Shown: piece by piece, positions 53,509 through 62,633 of the stretch
How the letters are laid out: each line of letters begins with the position of its first letter
How positions within the stretch are numbered: position 1 is the stretch's first letter
Source of the DNA: Schaalia sp. Marseille-Q2122
GTDB taxonomy: Bacteria > Actinomycetota > Actinomycetes > Actinomycetales > Actinomycetaceae
Assembly (NCBI RefSeq): GCF_903645355.1
Contig: NZ_CAHJXR010000003.1
Span: forward strand, 62,001-126,000
Direction: 5' to 3'
Length of the DNA stretch: 64,000 bases
Position numbers and translations under genes: made by a program
Notes under the pieces: generated by a model
What the model was told of the DNA's origin: nothing
What the model saw: only the letters and a program-made list of their open reading frames with translations
Databases searched by the model: none

Positions 53509-56500
53509 CTTGGTGTCACATCCCTGACTATTTTTGCTTGCATGACTTCTTCGATGCTTTTCTCCACAAGGGTCACGCCATCGGCGTCAGGTCCGAAGAA
53601 TTGGATCTGAATAGCGCCCCCTTTACCGCCGTGCCATGGGGCGACCTTGCCAACGGTCATTGACCACCCCTCAGGTAGATCATCAACATTGAGCTCATAC
53701 ACATAGTATTTGCCGTGGACGGAGGTGGGAGCCAGCGAACGTTCCCCAAAGCTCGCAGGCCCATCCTTACCGATCAGGCCAAGATACTGCCCTGAAGGAT
53801 GGCCAATACGGTCGAAGCGAATCACCCCATCTTCGGGCAGATCGTAGAGTCTGCGAAGAGTGTCTTGGATACCGGTGGTCTTATGGTGGGTCATGCCATT
53901 GTGAACCATGCCCTCAATGCCCGTGGTCTCCGACTTTTCCGGCACGGCATTGCCGAAGAGATGGCTCTCGGCGCGATAAGCGCCGTGGTAAATCTCTGCG
54001 CTGTCTTCGATCCATTTCGAGTACTTTGCGTGCCATTCATTGTAGGAACGCAAAGAGCCATCCTCGTTTCGACCGAAGATCTCATCAATGTCTTTAATGA
54101 GAGAACGGGTCGTTGGATCCATGCCGCTAGCATCTTCAGGGGGAGGAAGAACCACGTCATATCTGTTGTCGTACCTAGTCAAACAAGCGCATATGTCGTC
54201 GATGGTGTTTGGCCTCACTGCCCTGCGTGCCTCGACCTCGGGCGTCAGCTCCCAATTGACCTTCTTTTCGTCGTTGCCAGTTGTTGAAGCCTCATCCGCT
54301 TCCGCGTCGTTTACTTTGTTACTCGCAGCCGTACTGTTGTCGGTATCAGGCTCGTGTGTTTTTCCTGGCTCAACAGAGTTGTCTGGGGCGGAATTCCTTC
54401 CAGGACTGTCTGGGATGCTGTTGTTCTCGGGATCGTTCTTGGAGTGAGTTGAAGAAGACGAAGACTCTGCATGTGACTTGTTGACTCCAGTAGCGATGGA
54501 ATCCGGGTTGAGGCCAGAATCGGTGTCGGTGTTGGGCTGAGTTTCTAGGTTGGTGTCATCGTCAAGCGTGTCTGGTTTATCGCTTCGAGTGGGGGCCTCT
54601 TCGTCCTTATGGGTGCTGACAACGGTGTTGTCGTCCGTGTCATTCTTGCTGACAGGCTCGGAAGCATGGTCCACTGCAGCACCCGAAGAGTCAGCGTCGG
54701 ATTTAGCTTCTATTTCGGCGTGTTCAGGAGTGTCAGCGTTGGTGGTTGTGGTCGAGCCTGGCACCTCATCCGCGTGTGCAGTGTCTGCATCGGCCTTAGG
54801 CGCAGGGGCGAGCGCTTCGGCATCTTTGGCCTCGGGTGAAGGGGAGTCTGTGGTGGGAGTTTCGTCCGGAGTGAGAGTGGAGTCCGCAGCAGGTGTTTCA
54901 TTCGGATCGACGATGGAGCCAGAGTCAGCGCCAGCATCGGTGTCGGTGTCGGTGTTGGGCTGAGTTTCTAGGTTGGTGTCGTCGTCAAGCGTGTCTGGTT
55001 TATCGCTTCGAGTGGGGGCCTCTTCGTCCTTATGGGTGCTGACAACGGTGTTGTCGTCCGTGTCATTCTTGCTGACAGGCTCGGAAGCATGGTCCACTGC
55101 AGCACCCGAAGAGTCAGCGTCGGATTTAGCTTCTATTTCGCCGTGGTCAGGAGTGTCAGCGTTGGTGGTTGTGGTCGAGTCTGGCACCTCATCCGCGTGT
55201 GCAGTGTCTGCATCGGCCTTAGGCGCAGGGGCGAGCGCTTCGGCATCTTTGGCCTCGGGTGAAGGGGAGTCTGTGGTGGGAGTTTCGTCCGGAGTGAGAG
55301 TGGAGTCCGCAGCAGGTGTTTCATTCGGATCGACGATGGAGCCAGAGTCAGCGCCAGCATCGGTGTCGGTGTCGGTGTTGGGCTGAGTTTCTACGTTGGT
55401 GTCGTCGTCAAGCGTGTCTGGTTCATCGCTTCGAGTGGGGGCCTCTTCGTCCTTATGGGTGCTGACAACGGTGTTGTCGTCCGCGTCATTCTTGCCGACA
55501 GGCTCGGAAGCATGGCCTGCTGCAGCACCCGAAGAGTCAGCGTCTCGAGTGGGGGTGGGGGCAGAAGCGTCATCGCCCCTGAGTGAAGCTGCTTCGGCTT
55601 GGGGAGCAGCCTCTCTACCGACGGGTGAGTCAGCATTGCTGACCGCATTGGAGCTCGGGGTGGTTGCTTCAGTCGGCGTGTTGGGAGGCGCAGAGCGAGG
55701 CTGATCCGAACCATGTGGGGAGGGGTCAGCGCTCACATTGGCCCTGGCATCGCCAGGGTGGGTCGCGCTGGATACCTCCATATCCCTCCCTGCATCAGGG
55801 GAGGGGCTACGAGCCTCCAAGACAGCATCCTTCTGGTGGGCGCTTACCTCTGGGGTGGGGTCGAGACGCCGTAGGAGGCGGTCGTGGTCGATGCTTGTGT
55901 GTGCGGATGAGGGGGCATTAGAGGTGTGGGTTCGGGTGTAGAGGCGTCGTTCGAGTTCGGCAAGAGGCTCGGCCTGTGCCTGCGCCTGTGGCGTGGGTGG
56001 GGAGGTGGGCGCGTGGTGAGTGCTGCCGACGGAGGGCGGAAGTGATGAGGCGCGTTCGGGTAGCGATACGGGTGCAGCACCGGGCGCCGACGCAGATGCG
56101 GGCGACGACTTTCTACTCAGCCCAAGGTCGTGAACGGAGCCATTTGTCGAGTCGGGAATCAGCTTGGTGTGAGGAAGATCGTTGACGTTTTTGATGGGCG
56201 ACGAAAGATGGAGATCGTCAAGGTGCGAAGGAAGATGATTGAGGACACGGGTGCCTTTCAAGCCCGCGTAGATACCGTCAATCTTGGTCACGAGAGACGC
56301 ACCCCTAGTGGCAACCGTTCCAGAGCCTGCAGTGAGCACTGAAATAACTGCGTCAGGCACCAAGCGGCCAGCAGCGCGGGCTGGGTCGTCGGCCCAGGTT
56401 TCAACATCGGCTACCGCACTGACAACATTGATGAAAGTCTCACCGGGCCGATTCCACGCAGCGCTTGCAAGGTCAGCGGCTTGCTCGAAAGGACGCATCT

Positions 56501-57188
56501 GAAGGGCAAGGACCTCGGAAGGGGTGAGTTTACCGTCCCACCATTGGCTGAGCTGCTCGCCCAAAGTAAAGGTGTTGGTAACGGGCAAGAAGAGTAATTT
56601 GCCAAGATCAAACAAGGCTTCCGCTGCCCCACCAAAAAAAGCACCAGCCTCATCCAACCACGAACGTTCTGCGGGAGCGAGATCGCACGCAGCCTCCAAC
56701 GCGCGGGCGCATTGATCACCTGCCCGATTGAGATCTGACATGATCCGTGCGAAATCGCTGAGGGCACTTTCTCTCAAAGCGTCGCCAGGACGAGTAACTG
56801 CAGCTGAGGTCTGCGAAGAAAAGATCGCTGTGTCGACGTGACGCCAAGCGGTTTGAACGTTCAACTCCGTCCCGCGCGCGTACCTTTCGCGGCATTCTTG
56901 AGCTGCCTGCTGACACTGCTCAAGCACATCGGCATACTCATCCAAAACCTCAGCTGCGTGCCGGAACGCCCACGACGCCTCTGCCCACCGGGAAGGTTCA
57001 GTGTGGAAGCGTTCGCGGAAAATACCAGATGCAGGGCCGCTCCATCCTGTGACCTCAACGGCTTTCAACGCTCGTTCGATATCCCCGAAAAGGGTGGAGT
57101 TGCGATCCAACTGTTGTGCTGAGAGACGTAGGTCGGCGACGTCTCCAACGATGGTGAAATCAGGAGCACCTCGATGTGATGCGTTCAT
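53505..57188 (-). CDS. Polymorphic toxin with N-terminal WXG-type segment and C-terminal TNT (NAD+ glycohydrolase) domain
   Basis: 1227 residues. N-terminal helical region with TGWSGPASG (WxG at 49-51) and helices to about residue 130, as in ESX substrates. A second helical region (about 150-330) has SWLDEAGAFFGGAAEALFDLGKLLFLP and GRLVPDAVISVLTAGSG, a scaffold common in actinobacterial polymorphic toxins. An acidic Thr/Asp/Pro-rich linker (about 350-950) holds 141-residue repeats. A pre-toxin segment (HAKYSKWIEDSAEIYHGAYRAESH) leads to the TNT domain (about 1100-1225). Arg1127, Tyr1135 and Gln1194 match in order and spacing the Arg, Tyr and Gln reported for the CpnT toxin of M. tuberculosis, so NAD+ hydrolysis in a target cell is predicted. 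The start at 57188 overlaps the upstream small gene's stop. Confidence 0.85.
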   Translation of the reverse strand: MNASHRGAPDFTIVGDVADLRLSAQQLDRNSTLFGDIERALKAVEVTGWSGPASGIFRERFHTEPSRWAEASWAFRHAAEVLDEYADVLEQCQQAAQECRERYARGTELNVQTAWRHVDTAIFSSQTSAAVTRPGDALRESALSDFARIMSDLNRAGDQCARALEAACDLAPAERSWLDEAGAFFGGAAEALFDLGKLLFLPVTNTFTLGEQLSQWWDGKLTPSEVLALQMRPFEQAADLASAAWNRPGETFINVVSAVADVETWADDPARAAGRLVPDAVISVLTAGSGTVATRGASLVTKIDGIYAGLKGTRVLNHLPSHLDDLHLSSPIKNVNDLPHTKLIPDSTNGSVHDLGLSRKSSPASASAPGAAPVSLPERASSLPPSVGSTHHAPTSPPTPQAQAQAEPLAELERRLYTRTHTSNAPSSAHTSIDHDRLLRRLDPTPEVSAHQKDAVLEARSPSPDAGRDMEVSSATHPGDARANVSADPSPHGSDQPRSAPPNTPTEATTPSSNAVSNADSPVGREAAPQAEAASLRGDDASAPTPTRDADSSGAAAGHASEPVGKNDADDNTVVSTHKDEEAPTRSDEPDTLDDDTNVETQPNTDTDTDAGADSGSIVDPNETPAADSTLTPDETPTTDSPSPEAKDAEALAPAPKADADTAHADEVPDSTTTTNADTPDHGEIEAKSDADSSGAAVDHASEPVSKNDTDDNTVVSTHKDEEAPTRSDKPDTLDDDTNLETQPNTDTDTDAGADSGSIVDPNETPAADSTLTPDETPTTDSPSPEAKDAEALAPAPKADADTAHADEVPGSTTTTNADTPEHAEIEAKSDADSSGAAVDHASEPVSKNDTDDNTVVSTHKDEEAPTRSDKPDTLDDDTNLETQPNTDTDSGLNPDSIATGVNKSHAESSSSSTHSKNDPENNSIPDSPGRNSAPDNSVEPGKTHEPDTDNSTAASNKVNDAEADEASTTGNDEKKVNWELTPEVEARRAVRPNTIDDICACLTRYDNRYDVVLPPPEDASGMDPTTRSLIKDIDEIFGRNEDGSLRSYNEWHAKYSKWIEDSAEIYHGAYRAESHLFGNAVPEKSETTGIEGMVHNGMTHHKTTGIQDTLRRLYDLPEDGVIRFDRIGHPSGQYLGLIGKDGPASFGERSLAPTSVHGKYYVYELNVDDLPEGWSMTVGKVAPWHGGKGGAIQIQFFGPDADGVTLVEKSIEEVMQAKIVRDVTPR
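54510..55500. repeat. 423-bp in-frame tandem repeat within the toxin linker
   Basis: Two nearly identical full units and a third that matches for about the first 150 bp and then diverges; the spacing of equivalent points is 423 bp (for example 54550, 54973, 55396). The unit encodes 141 residues rich in Asp, Thr, Glu, Ala and Pro (for example THKDEEAPTRSD and DETPTTDSPSPEA), roughly toxin residues 560-890. Confidence 0.9.
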
Positions 57189-57535
57189 CGTTGCCCTTCA
57201 TTCACGCGAGGCATTCCAACGCTGGCCTGCAGTGATTGCATGGCTGTGCGAAACTCGACCATGGCTTCTTCAGCGGACTGGTTATATTCGCCATAGGCCT
57301 GCAGAACTCCCCCGAGGCGCCCGCCAATTTCGCCGAGATCAGCCGCCAGATTGTTAATCCCCAGCTCCCATCGCGCGGAAAACTCTCGGATACCTTCAGC
57401 GACACCAGGGTGTCCGACTTCGCCGGAGGGTAAGAAATCTTCAATGTCGTGCTCCCAGACCATCTTTTCGACTGCGGAGATCTTCTCGACAAGCTCGCTC
57501 ATTCCCTGAGCATCCACACTGAAATCACGGTTCAC
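57185..57535 (-). CDS. Small ESX-substrate-like helical protein (EspC type)
   Basis: 116 residues, two long helices around a central FSARWELGINNLAADLGEIGGRLGGVL, with AYGEYNQSAEEAM after it. The F-x3-W-x2-G pattern and the trailing Y-rich helix are those of EspC/WXG100-type partners exported by type VII secretion. The gene overlaps the toxin start by 4 bases, so it may be the export partner or chaperone of the toxin. Recognition is by pattern only. Confidence 0.62.
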   Translation of the reverse strand: MNRDFSVDAQGMSELVEKISAVEKMVWEHDIEDFLPSGEVGHPGVAEGIREFSARWELGINNLAADLGEIGGRLGGVLQAYGEYNQSAEEAMVEFRTAMQSLQASVGMPRVNEGQR

Positions 57536-57541
57536 CAGCGT

Positions 57542-57841
57542 CTACCTTTCCGACATCAAGACAACGCATCGTGATTCAGCCGCATACCCGGCTTCACTGA
57601 CCCGCTCTAAGGCATCACTGGCCTGGGTGAGGGCATCCATCAGTTGGTCAAAACGCTGCTGCATTTCCTTGCGTTGGCGGATTTGAGCTTGACGTGATTC
57701 TGATGCCGGGGACCAGCCGGAGATGTGAATCTCTACTTGCGTGTCCATCTGTGTGAACTCAGAGCTCAAATGATCGCGTAAGGAGGTGATGGCCCGTTGA
57801 AGCTCATCCACAGTGGCACGAGAATACGTGAGATTCGCCAT
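57542..57841 (-). CDS. WXG100-like small helical protein
   Basis: 99 residues from the ATG at 57841, one base after the upstream stop; a longer frame exists but overlaps that gene. Two amphipathic helices (ATVDELQRAITSLRDHLSSEFTQMDTQ and QRFDQLMDALTQASDALERV in pieces) flank a turn SGWSPAS, close to the GWSGPAS turn of the toxin's own N-terminus but with Pro at the Gly position of WxG. Size (about 100) is right for a WXG100 protein. Six bp separate it from the next gene. Confidence 0.62.
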   Translation of the reverse strand: MANLTYSRATVDELQRAITSLRDHLSSEFTQMDTQVEIHISGWSPASESRQAQIRQRKEMQQRFDQLMDALTQASDALERVSEAGYAAESRCVVLMSER

Positions 57842-57842
57842 C

Positions 57843-58178
57843 TCAGTTGATTCCGAGCCTGCGAGCGAGCTCGGTGAACTCATCGACAACATCAAGCTCG
57901 GTGTGCTCGACACGATCATCGACCGCACTCAATGAGAGTCCGTAGGCCATCAAATTTGAGGAAAAATCGCTAAAAGCGAGGCTCCATTCACCTAACGCTT
58001 CCGCGAAAACAGGCATGCCAGAGTTTATGAGCCCTTCGTTAGTTGCTTGGATCTCAGTAGTGAAAACATCCCACTCCTGTGAAAAAACCTCACAAGCTGA
58101 CTCGACGCGGGCGCCAGCAGCCCTCTGGCCACCCAGGCATAAAGCAAATTCGGACGCCAACGCCCCTCCCCCCATCAA
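57843..58178 (-). CDS. Small helical protein at the head of the toxin operon
   Basis: 111 residues, predicted mostly helical, with two Trp-bearing segments (EVFSQEWDVFTTEI and FAEALGEWSLAFSDF) and an acidic C-terminus (TELDVVDEFTELARRLG). No WxG motif. Its size, helix-turn-helix layout and place before two ESX-like genes suggest a further type VII substrate or chaperone. No convincing Shine-Dalgarno sequence is seen before the ATG at 58178. Confidence 0.55.
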   Translation of the reverse strand: MMGGGALASEFALCLGGQRAAGARVESACEVFSQEWDVFTTEIQATNEGLINSGMPVFAEALGEWSLAFSDFSSNLMAYGLSLSAVDDRVEHTELDVVDEFTELARRLGIN

Positions 58179-58877
58179 GGTGAACGATTGCTGAACAGTC
58201 TAAAAACTCAGATAATTTCCCCATCGCTGTTTTGATAGTGATGTTTCCCACTCGGGCCGTGTTGGTAGATCTTGAATCCCTCTCTTGTTGTTGGCCTGGA
58301 CACCGTGAAGGCGCTGGGTGTCATTAGGTAGCGTGTCGCCGCCTCTTTAAAAAGGGGTAAAGGTAGCGCGAGGTGGGTCGAAGGTCTCTGTTGGGGCATG
58401 TTTGGGCTGGGTGCTAGCTCACCCAGCCCTGAATAAGATAAGCATTTCCTTTCGCAAATACGGGTTTCTTGATCTGTGTATGAGTCCGAAAAACCGCCAA
58501 ATAATGCGCGAATCTGCCTGTGTTCATCGCGAGTCCTGAATGTCGCTAATCTTCATGAGGAACTTCGCTAGATGGCCAGCGATGTTTGTGAACATTCGTG
58601 CAGTCGACGGGCTGCGCGTTCAGTCATGGAGGAATACTGTGCCGGGTAGGCTCGTGCGCTCTGCGCAAGCCAATCGCATCGACGCTGATGGCGTCGTGTG
58701 TGCCCCCGCACACCCTCACACCTCCGTGACGGCCCCAATAGCCGAGCAGAAACTGACTGAAGCTGCTCGCGCTCATTGGGGTTTTTGTGCGTTTAGAGCA
58801 CGAGAACATCAGCGGCTCCACAAAGCCGCGCCCCCGAACACTCCACTGACCCTGACCCGATCCCGCTGGGAGGAACA
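58179..58877. other. Intergenic region between the toxin operon and nuo
   Basis: About 700 bp. A 63-codon minus-strand frame (58208-58399) ends GFKIYQHGPSGKHHYQNSDGE followed by two Ile and a stop; it looks more protein-like than the surroundings and may be a small gene (from an internal ATG, 38 residues) or a broken one, but I cannot assign it. The rest should hold the divergent promoters; GGGAGGAACA just before 58878 is the nuoA ribosome-binding site. Confidence 0.45.
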
Positions 58878-59237
58878 ATGACGAATCCCTACTGGCCGCT
58901 ACTCATTATGTTTGCGGCCGCCCTGGTCCTGGCACTCGGTGGCCTGGGCGCTTCGGCGATCCTGGGTCCGAGCAAGAAGAGCAAAATTAAGGCCGACAAC
59001 TATGAATGTGGCGTTGATCCTTCTGGCCAGTATGCCGACGAGGGCCGCTTCCCCGTGCGCTACTACCTCGTTGCCATGACCTTCATCATCTTCGACATCG
59101 AAGTGGTCTTCATGTACCCGTGGGCGGTGAGCTTCAACATGCTGGGCCTCTTCGGCCTAGCCGCAATGCTCACCTTCATCGCCCTGATCACGGTGCCCTA
59201 CATCTATGAGTGGCGCCGCGGCGGTCTGGACTACTGA
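58878..59237 (+). CDS. nuoA: NADH-quinone oxidoreductase subunit A
   Basis: 119 residues, three membrane helices. Signature DNYECGVDPSGQ with the conserved Cys, and FPVRYYLVAMTFIIFDIEVVFMYPWAV with the conserved acidic residues. Part of the membrane arm near the quinone site. First gene of the operon. Confidence 0.95.
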   Translation: MTNPYWPLLIMFAAALVLALGGLGASAILGPSKKSKIKADNYECGVDPSGQYADEGRFPVRYYLVAMTFIIFDIEVVFMYPWAVSFNMLGLFGLAAMLTFIALITVPYIYEWRRGGLDY

Positions 59238-59258
59238 GGACAGGACTGAGGAAACATA

Positions 59259-59813
59259 ATGGGACTTGAAGAACACCTGCCGGCGGGCGTTGCCCTGACC
59301 AGCATCGAAAAGATGCTGGGCTTGGCGCGAAAGCACAGCCAATGGCCCGTCACCATGGGTCTTGCCTGCTGCGCCATCGAAATGATGGCCACCGCCACCC
59401 CCCGCTTCGACATGGCACGCTTTGGCCTGGAAGTCTTCCGCGCCTCGCCTCGCCACGCTGACCTGATGATCGTGTCGGGTCGCCTCTCGCACAAGATGGC
59501 CCCCATCGTGCGCCGCGTCTACGACTCCATGCCTGAACCCAAATGGGTGATCTCCATGGGTGCCTGCGCATCCTCGGGCGGCATGTTCAACAACTACGCG
59601 ATCGTTCAGGGCGTCGACCACATCGTGCCCGTCGATGTCTACCTGCCTGGCTGCCCGCCCCGCCCCGAAGCGCTCATCCACGCGGTCCTCACCCTGCGCG
59701 AGCAGATCGCCAACGAGCCCCTGGGCGTGCACCGTCGCGAGATCGCACGCAAGGCCGAACAGGCCGCGCTGGCTGCCACCCCCACCCACCAGATGAAGGG
59801 ACTGCTGGCATGA
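59259..59813 (+). CDS. nuoB: NADH-quinone oxidoreductase subunit B
   Basis: 184 residues. Ligands of the terminal cluster N2 are visible: the adjacent Cys pair in GLACCAIEM, the Cys in [11 protein letters not shown] and in [10 protein letters not shown]. This subunit passes electrons to menaquinone. The stop overlaps the nuoC start (ATGA). Confidence 0.96.
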   Translation: MGLEEHLPAGVALTSIEKMLGLARKHSQWPVTMGLACCAIEMMATATPRFDMARFGLEVFRASPRHADLMIVSGRLSHKMAPIVRRVYDSMPEPKWVISMGACASSGGMFNNYAIVQGVDHIVPVDVYLPGCPPRPEALIHAVLTLREQIANEPLGVHRREIARKAEQAALAATPTHQMKGLLA

Positions 59814-60544
59814 GCGAAAACCTGCCTGAGGCCGCTTCCGCCGACCTGCCCTCCACCCACGAGGCCACCCGCGGATTCGCCCACCCTGAAACCATCGCCC
59901 GCCGCCAGGGATCCTTTGGCGTGCAGGACGCTGGCGACACCACCGGTTTTGGCGGCATGGTCGAAACCTTCACCCTGCCTGGCGAAACCGCCCGCCCCTA
60001 CGGCGGCTGGTTCGACTCGGTCGTGGATATCCTCGAAGAGCTCATTACCGAGGACGGCCTGAAGGTTGCTGAGGTCATCGAAAAGGTGACGGTCTACCGC
60101 GATCAGCTGACCATCTTCGTGGCCCGCGAGCACATCCGTCGCGTCTGCCAGTACCTGCGCGATGACCAGGACCTGCGCTTCGAACTGTGCCTGGGGACCA
60201 ATGGCGCCCACTACCCGGCAGACCTGGGCCGTGAACTCCACGCCATCTACCCCCTGATGTCTGTCACCCACAACCGCATGCTGCGACTGGAAGTGACCTG
60301 CCCTGATGCAGATCCCCATATTCCTTCCGTGGTAGACATCTACCCGGCCAATGACTGGCAGGAACGTGAAACCTGGGACCTGATCGGCATCGTCTTTGAT
60401 GGCCACCCGGCGCTGACCCGTACCGCCATGCCAGATGACTGGACCGGTCACCCGCAGCGTAAGGACTACCCTCTGGGTGGTATTCCCGTCGAATACAAGG
60501 GCGCCACAGTTCCGCCCGCCGACTCGCGGAGGTCGTACAACTGA
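59810..60544 (+). CDS. nuoC: NADH-quinone oxidoreductase subunit C
   Basis: 244 residues from the ATG at 59810; a frame open further upstream is the shadow of nuoB. Complex I 30-kDa signature: [20 protein letters not shown] and [11 protein letters not shown]. An N-terminal extension of about 60 residues before the conserved part ([21 protein letters not shown]) is usual in actinobacteria. Overlaps nuoD by one base. Confidence 0.94.
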   Translation: MSENLPEAASADLPSTHEATRGFAHPETIARRQGSFGVQDAGDTTGFGGMVETFTLPGETARPYGGWFDSVVDILEELITEDGLKVAEVIEKVTVYRDQLTIFVAREHIRRVCQYLRDDQDLRFELCLGTNGAHYPADLGRELHAIYPLMSVTHNRMLRLEVTCPDADPHIPSVVDIYPANDWQERETWDLIGIVFDGHPALTRTAMPDDWTGHPQRKDYPLGGIPVEYKGATVPPADSRRSYN

Positions 60545-61908
60545 TGAGCGACGCACAAGCTTTCAACACGCGTATTCACGCGCCTCAGTCCTCATTGGGG
60601 ATCGACGTTGACGAGATTCCCGAGGTCCTCGCCCAGGGCGGCGACTGGGAGGACGTCCTGGCGGAGATTGAGAAGATCTCCAGCGAACGCATCGTGCTCA
60701 ATATGGGCCCCGTGCACCCCTCCACCCACGGCGTGCTCCGCCTCATCCTCGAACTCGATGGTGAGAAGGTCCGTGAAACCCGCGTCGATACCGGCTACCT
60801 CCATACCGGTATTGAAAAGAACATGGAGTACCGCACCTGGACTCAGGGCGTCACCTTCTGCACCCGCATGGACTACGTGGCCCCCTTCTTCCAGGAAGTG
60901 GCCTACTGCCTGGGTGTGGAGCGCCTGCTGGGCATCACCGATGACATTCCCGAGCGCGCCACGCTCATCCGCGTGCTGCTCATGGAACTCAACCGCATCT
61001 CCTCGCACCTAGTGGCTATCGGTACCGGCGGTAACGAGCTGGGCGCAACCACCATGTTCGGTGTGGGCCTGCAGGGTCGTGAAGAGATCCTGCGTATCTT
61101 TGAGCGCATCACCGGCCTGCGTATGAACCACGCCTACATCCGCCCTGGCGGTGTCGCTCAGGATATTCCCGCCGGCACCGTTGAATACGTGCGTGAGCAG
61201 CTGCCCCTGGTTCGCAAGGCCATTGGCAAGCTTGAGGACCTCACCCAGGCTAACCCCATCTTCCACCAGCGCTTCGGCAATGTGGGCTATATGCCTCTGT
61301 CGGCCGTGATGGCCTTGGGCGCGACCGGCCCCACCGCCCGCGCCGCTGGCCTGCCCTTGGACCTGCGTAAGATGCAGCCCTACTGCGGTTACGAGACCTA
61401 CGAGTTCGACGTGTGCACGCACAACGCCTCGGATGCTTTCGCCCGTACCCGCGTGCGTTTCGACGAGTGCTACCAGTCCATGCGCATTCTCCACCAGGTT
61501 CTGGATCGCTTGGAGGCCTGCGAGGGCGCCCCCACGATGGTGGGCGACGCGCAGATCGCTTGGCCTGCCCGTCTGTCGGTCGGCAATGACGGCCAGGGTA
61601 ATTCCCTGGAGCACATTGCGGAGATCATGGGCCGTTCGATGGAATCCCTCATCCACCACTTCAAGCTGGTGACCGAAGGTTTCCGCGTTCCTGCAGGCCA
61701 GGTCTACCAGAGCATTGAGCACGCCAAGGGCATTATGGGCGTCCACCTCGTGTCCGATGGTGGTACCCGCCCCTACCGCGTCCACTTCCGCGATCCTTCC
61801 TTCGCGAACCTTCAGTCCCTGGCCATGATGACCGAGGGCGGCCAGCTGGCCGACGTCGTCGTGTCTCTGGCCGCCATCGACCCGGTGCTGGGAGGCGTCG
61901 ACCGATGA
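60544..61908 (+). CDS. nuoD: NADH-quinone oxidoreductase subunit D
   Basis: 454 residues. 49-kDa subunit motifs: [54 protein letters not shown] and the ending [10 protein letters not shown]. It forms the quinone pocket with NuoB. The stop overlaps nuoE by 4 bases. Confidence 0.96.
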   Translation: MSDAQAFNTRIHAPQSSLGIDVDEIPEVLAQGGDWEDVLAEIEKISSERIVLNMGPVHPSTHGVLRLILELDGEKVRETRVDTGYLHTGIEKNMEYRTWTQGVTFCTRMDYVAPFFQEVAYCLGVERLLGITDDIPERATLIRVLLMELNRISSHLVAIGTGGNELGATTMFGVGLQGREEILRIFERITGLRMNHAYIRPGGVAQDIPAGTVEYVREQLPLVRKAIGKLEDLTQANPIFHQRFGNVGYMPLSAVMALGATGPTARAAGLPLDLRKMQPYCGYETYEFDVCTHNASDAFARTRVRFDECYQSMRILHQVLDRLEACEGAPTMVGDAQIAWPARLSVGNDGQGNSLEHIAEIMGRSMESLIHHFKLVTEGFRVPAGQVYQSIEHAKGIMGVHLVSDGGTRPYRVHFRDPSFANLQSLAMMTEGGQLADVVVSLAAIDPVLGGVDR

Positions 61909-62633
61909 GCTACACGCAAGAAGTCGAGGCGCGCCTGCGCGCCGAAGCAGCCCAGATCATTGGGCGCTACCCCACGGGGCACGAGCGCAGCGCACTGCTG
62001 CCCATGCTCCACCTCGTCCAATCCGAGGACGGCTACGTCTCCGCTGACGGCATTGCCCTGTGCGCTGACGTGCTGGGTCTGAGCCGCCCCGAGGTGTCCG
62101 CCGTGGCCACCTTCTACACCCAGTACAAGCGTCACCCCAATGGTGACTACCTGGTGGGTGTGTGCACGAACTCCCTGTGTGCCGTCATGGGCGGCGATGA
62201 AATCTGGGAGGCCGTGTCCGAGCACGTGGGTGTCGGTTCTGATGAGACCAACGAGTCCGGAAAGATTACCCTCGAACGCCTCGAATGTAATGCGGCCTGC
62301 GACTACGCGCCCGTTGTCATGGTGAACTGGGAGTTCTTCGACAACCAGACCCCAGAGTCGGCCATCGCCCTCGTTGATGACCTTGAGGCCGGACGCCCCG
62401 TGCGCCCCACCCGCGGCCCCGACACCGTGGCCACCTTCAAGGAGATCGAGCACGTCCTGGCGGGCTTCCCTGATGGTCGTGTCCACGAGGGTCCCTCCGC
62501 TGGTGAGGCCTCGCTGTTGGGCGTGCGTATCGCTGCGAAGAACGGGTGGACCGCACCGGTCGCCATCGAAGGCGCTGACAACACAGCCGACGCTGCCGCT
62601 GAAAGCTCCGAGAGCAAGGAAGGACAGGCCTGA
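61905..62633 (+). CDS. nuoE: NADH-quinone oxidoreductase subunit E
   Basis: 242 residues. Thioredoxin-like [2Fe-2S] protein with Cys ligands in [13 protein letters not shown] and [15 protein letters not shown]. The C-terminal tail of about 40 residues ([18 protein letters not shown]) is acidic low complexity. Works with NuoF and NuoG in NADH oxidation. Overlaps nuoF by one base. Confidence 0.95.
   Translation: MSYTQEVEARLRAEAAQIIGRYPTGHERSALLPMLHLVQSEDGYVSADGIALCADVLGLSRPEVSAVATFYTQYKRHPNGDYLVGVCTNSLCAVMGGDEIWEAVSEHVGVGSDETNESGKITLERLECNAACDYAPVVMVNWEFFDNQTPESAIALVDDLEAGRPVRPTRGPDTVATFKEIEHVLAGFPDGRVHEGPSAGEASLLGVRIAAKNGWTAPVAIEGADNTADAAAESSESKEGQA

Noticed and set aside
54550-55704. Three repeated plus-strand frames starting MVSSSSVSG
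   Set aside because: They are antisense shadows of the toxin linker repeats, with Ser/Val-rich sequence only.
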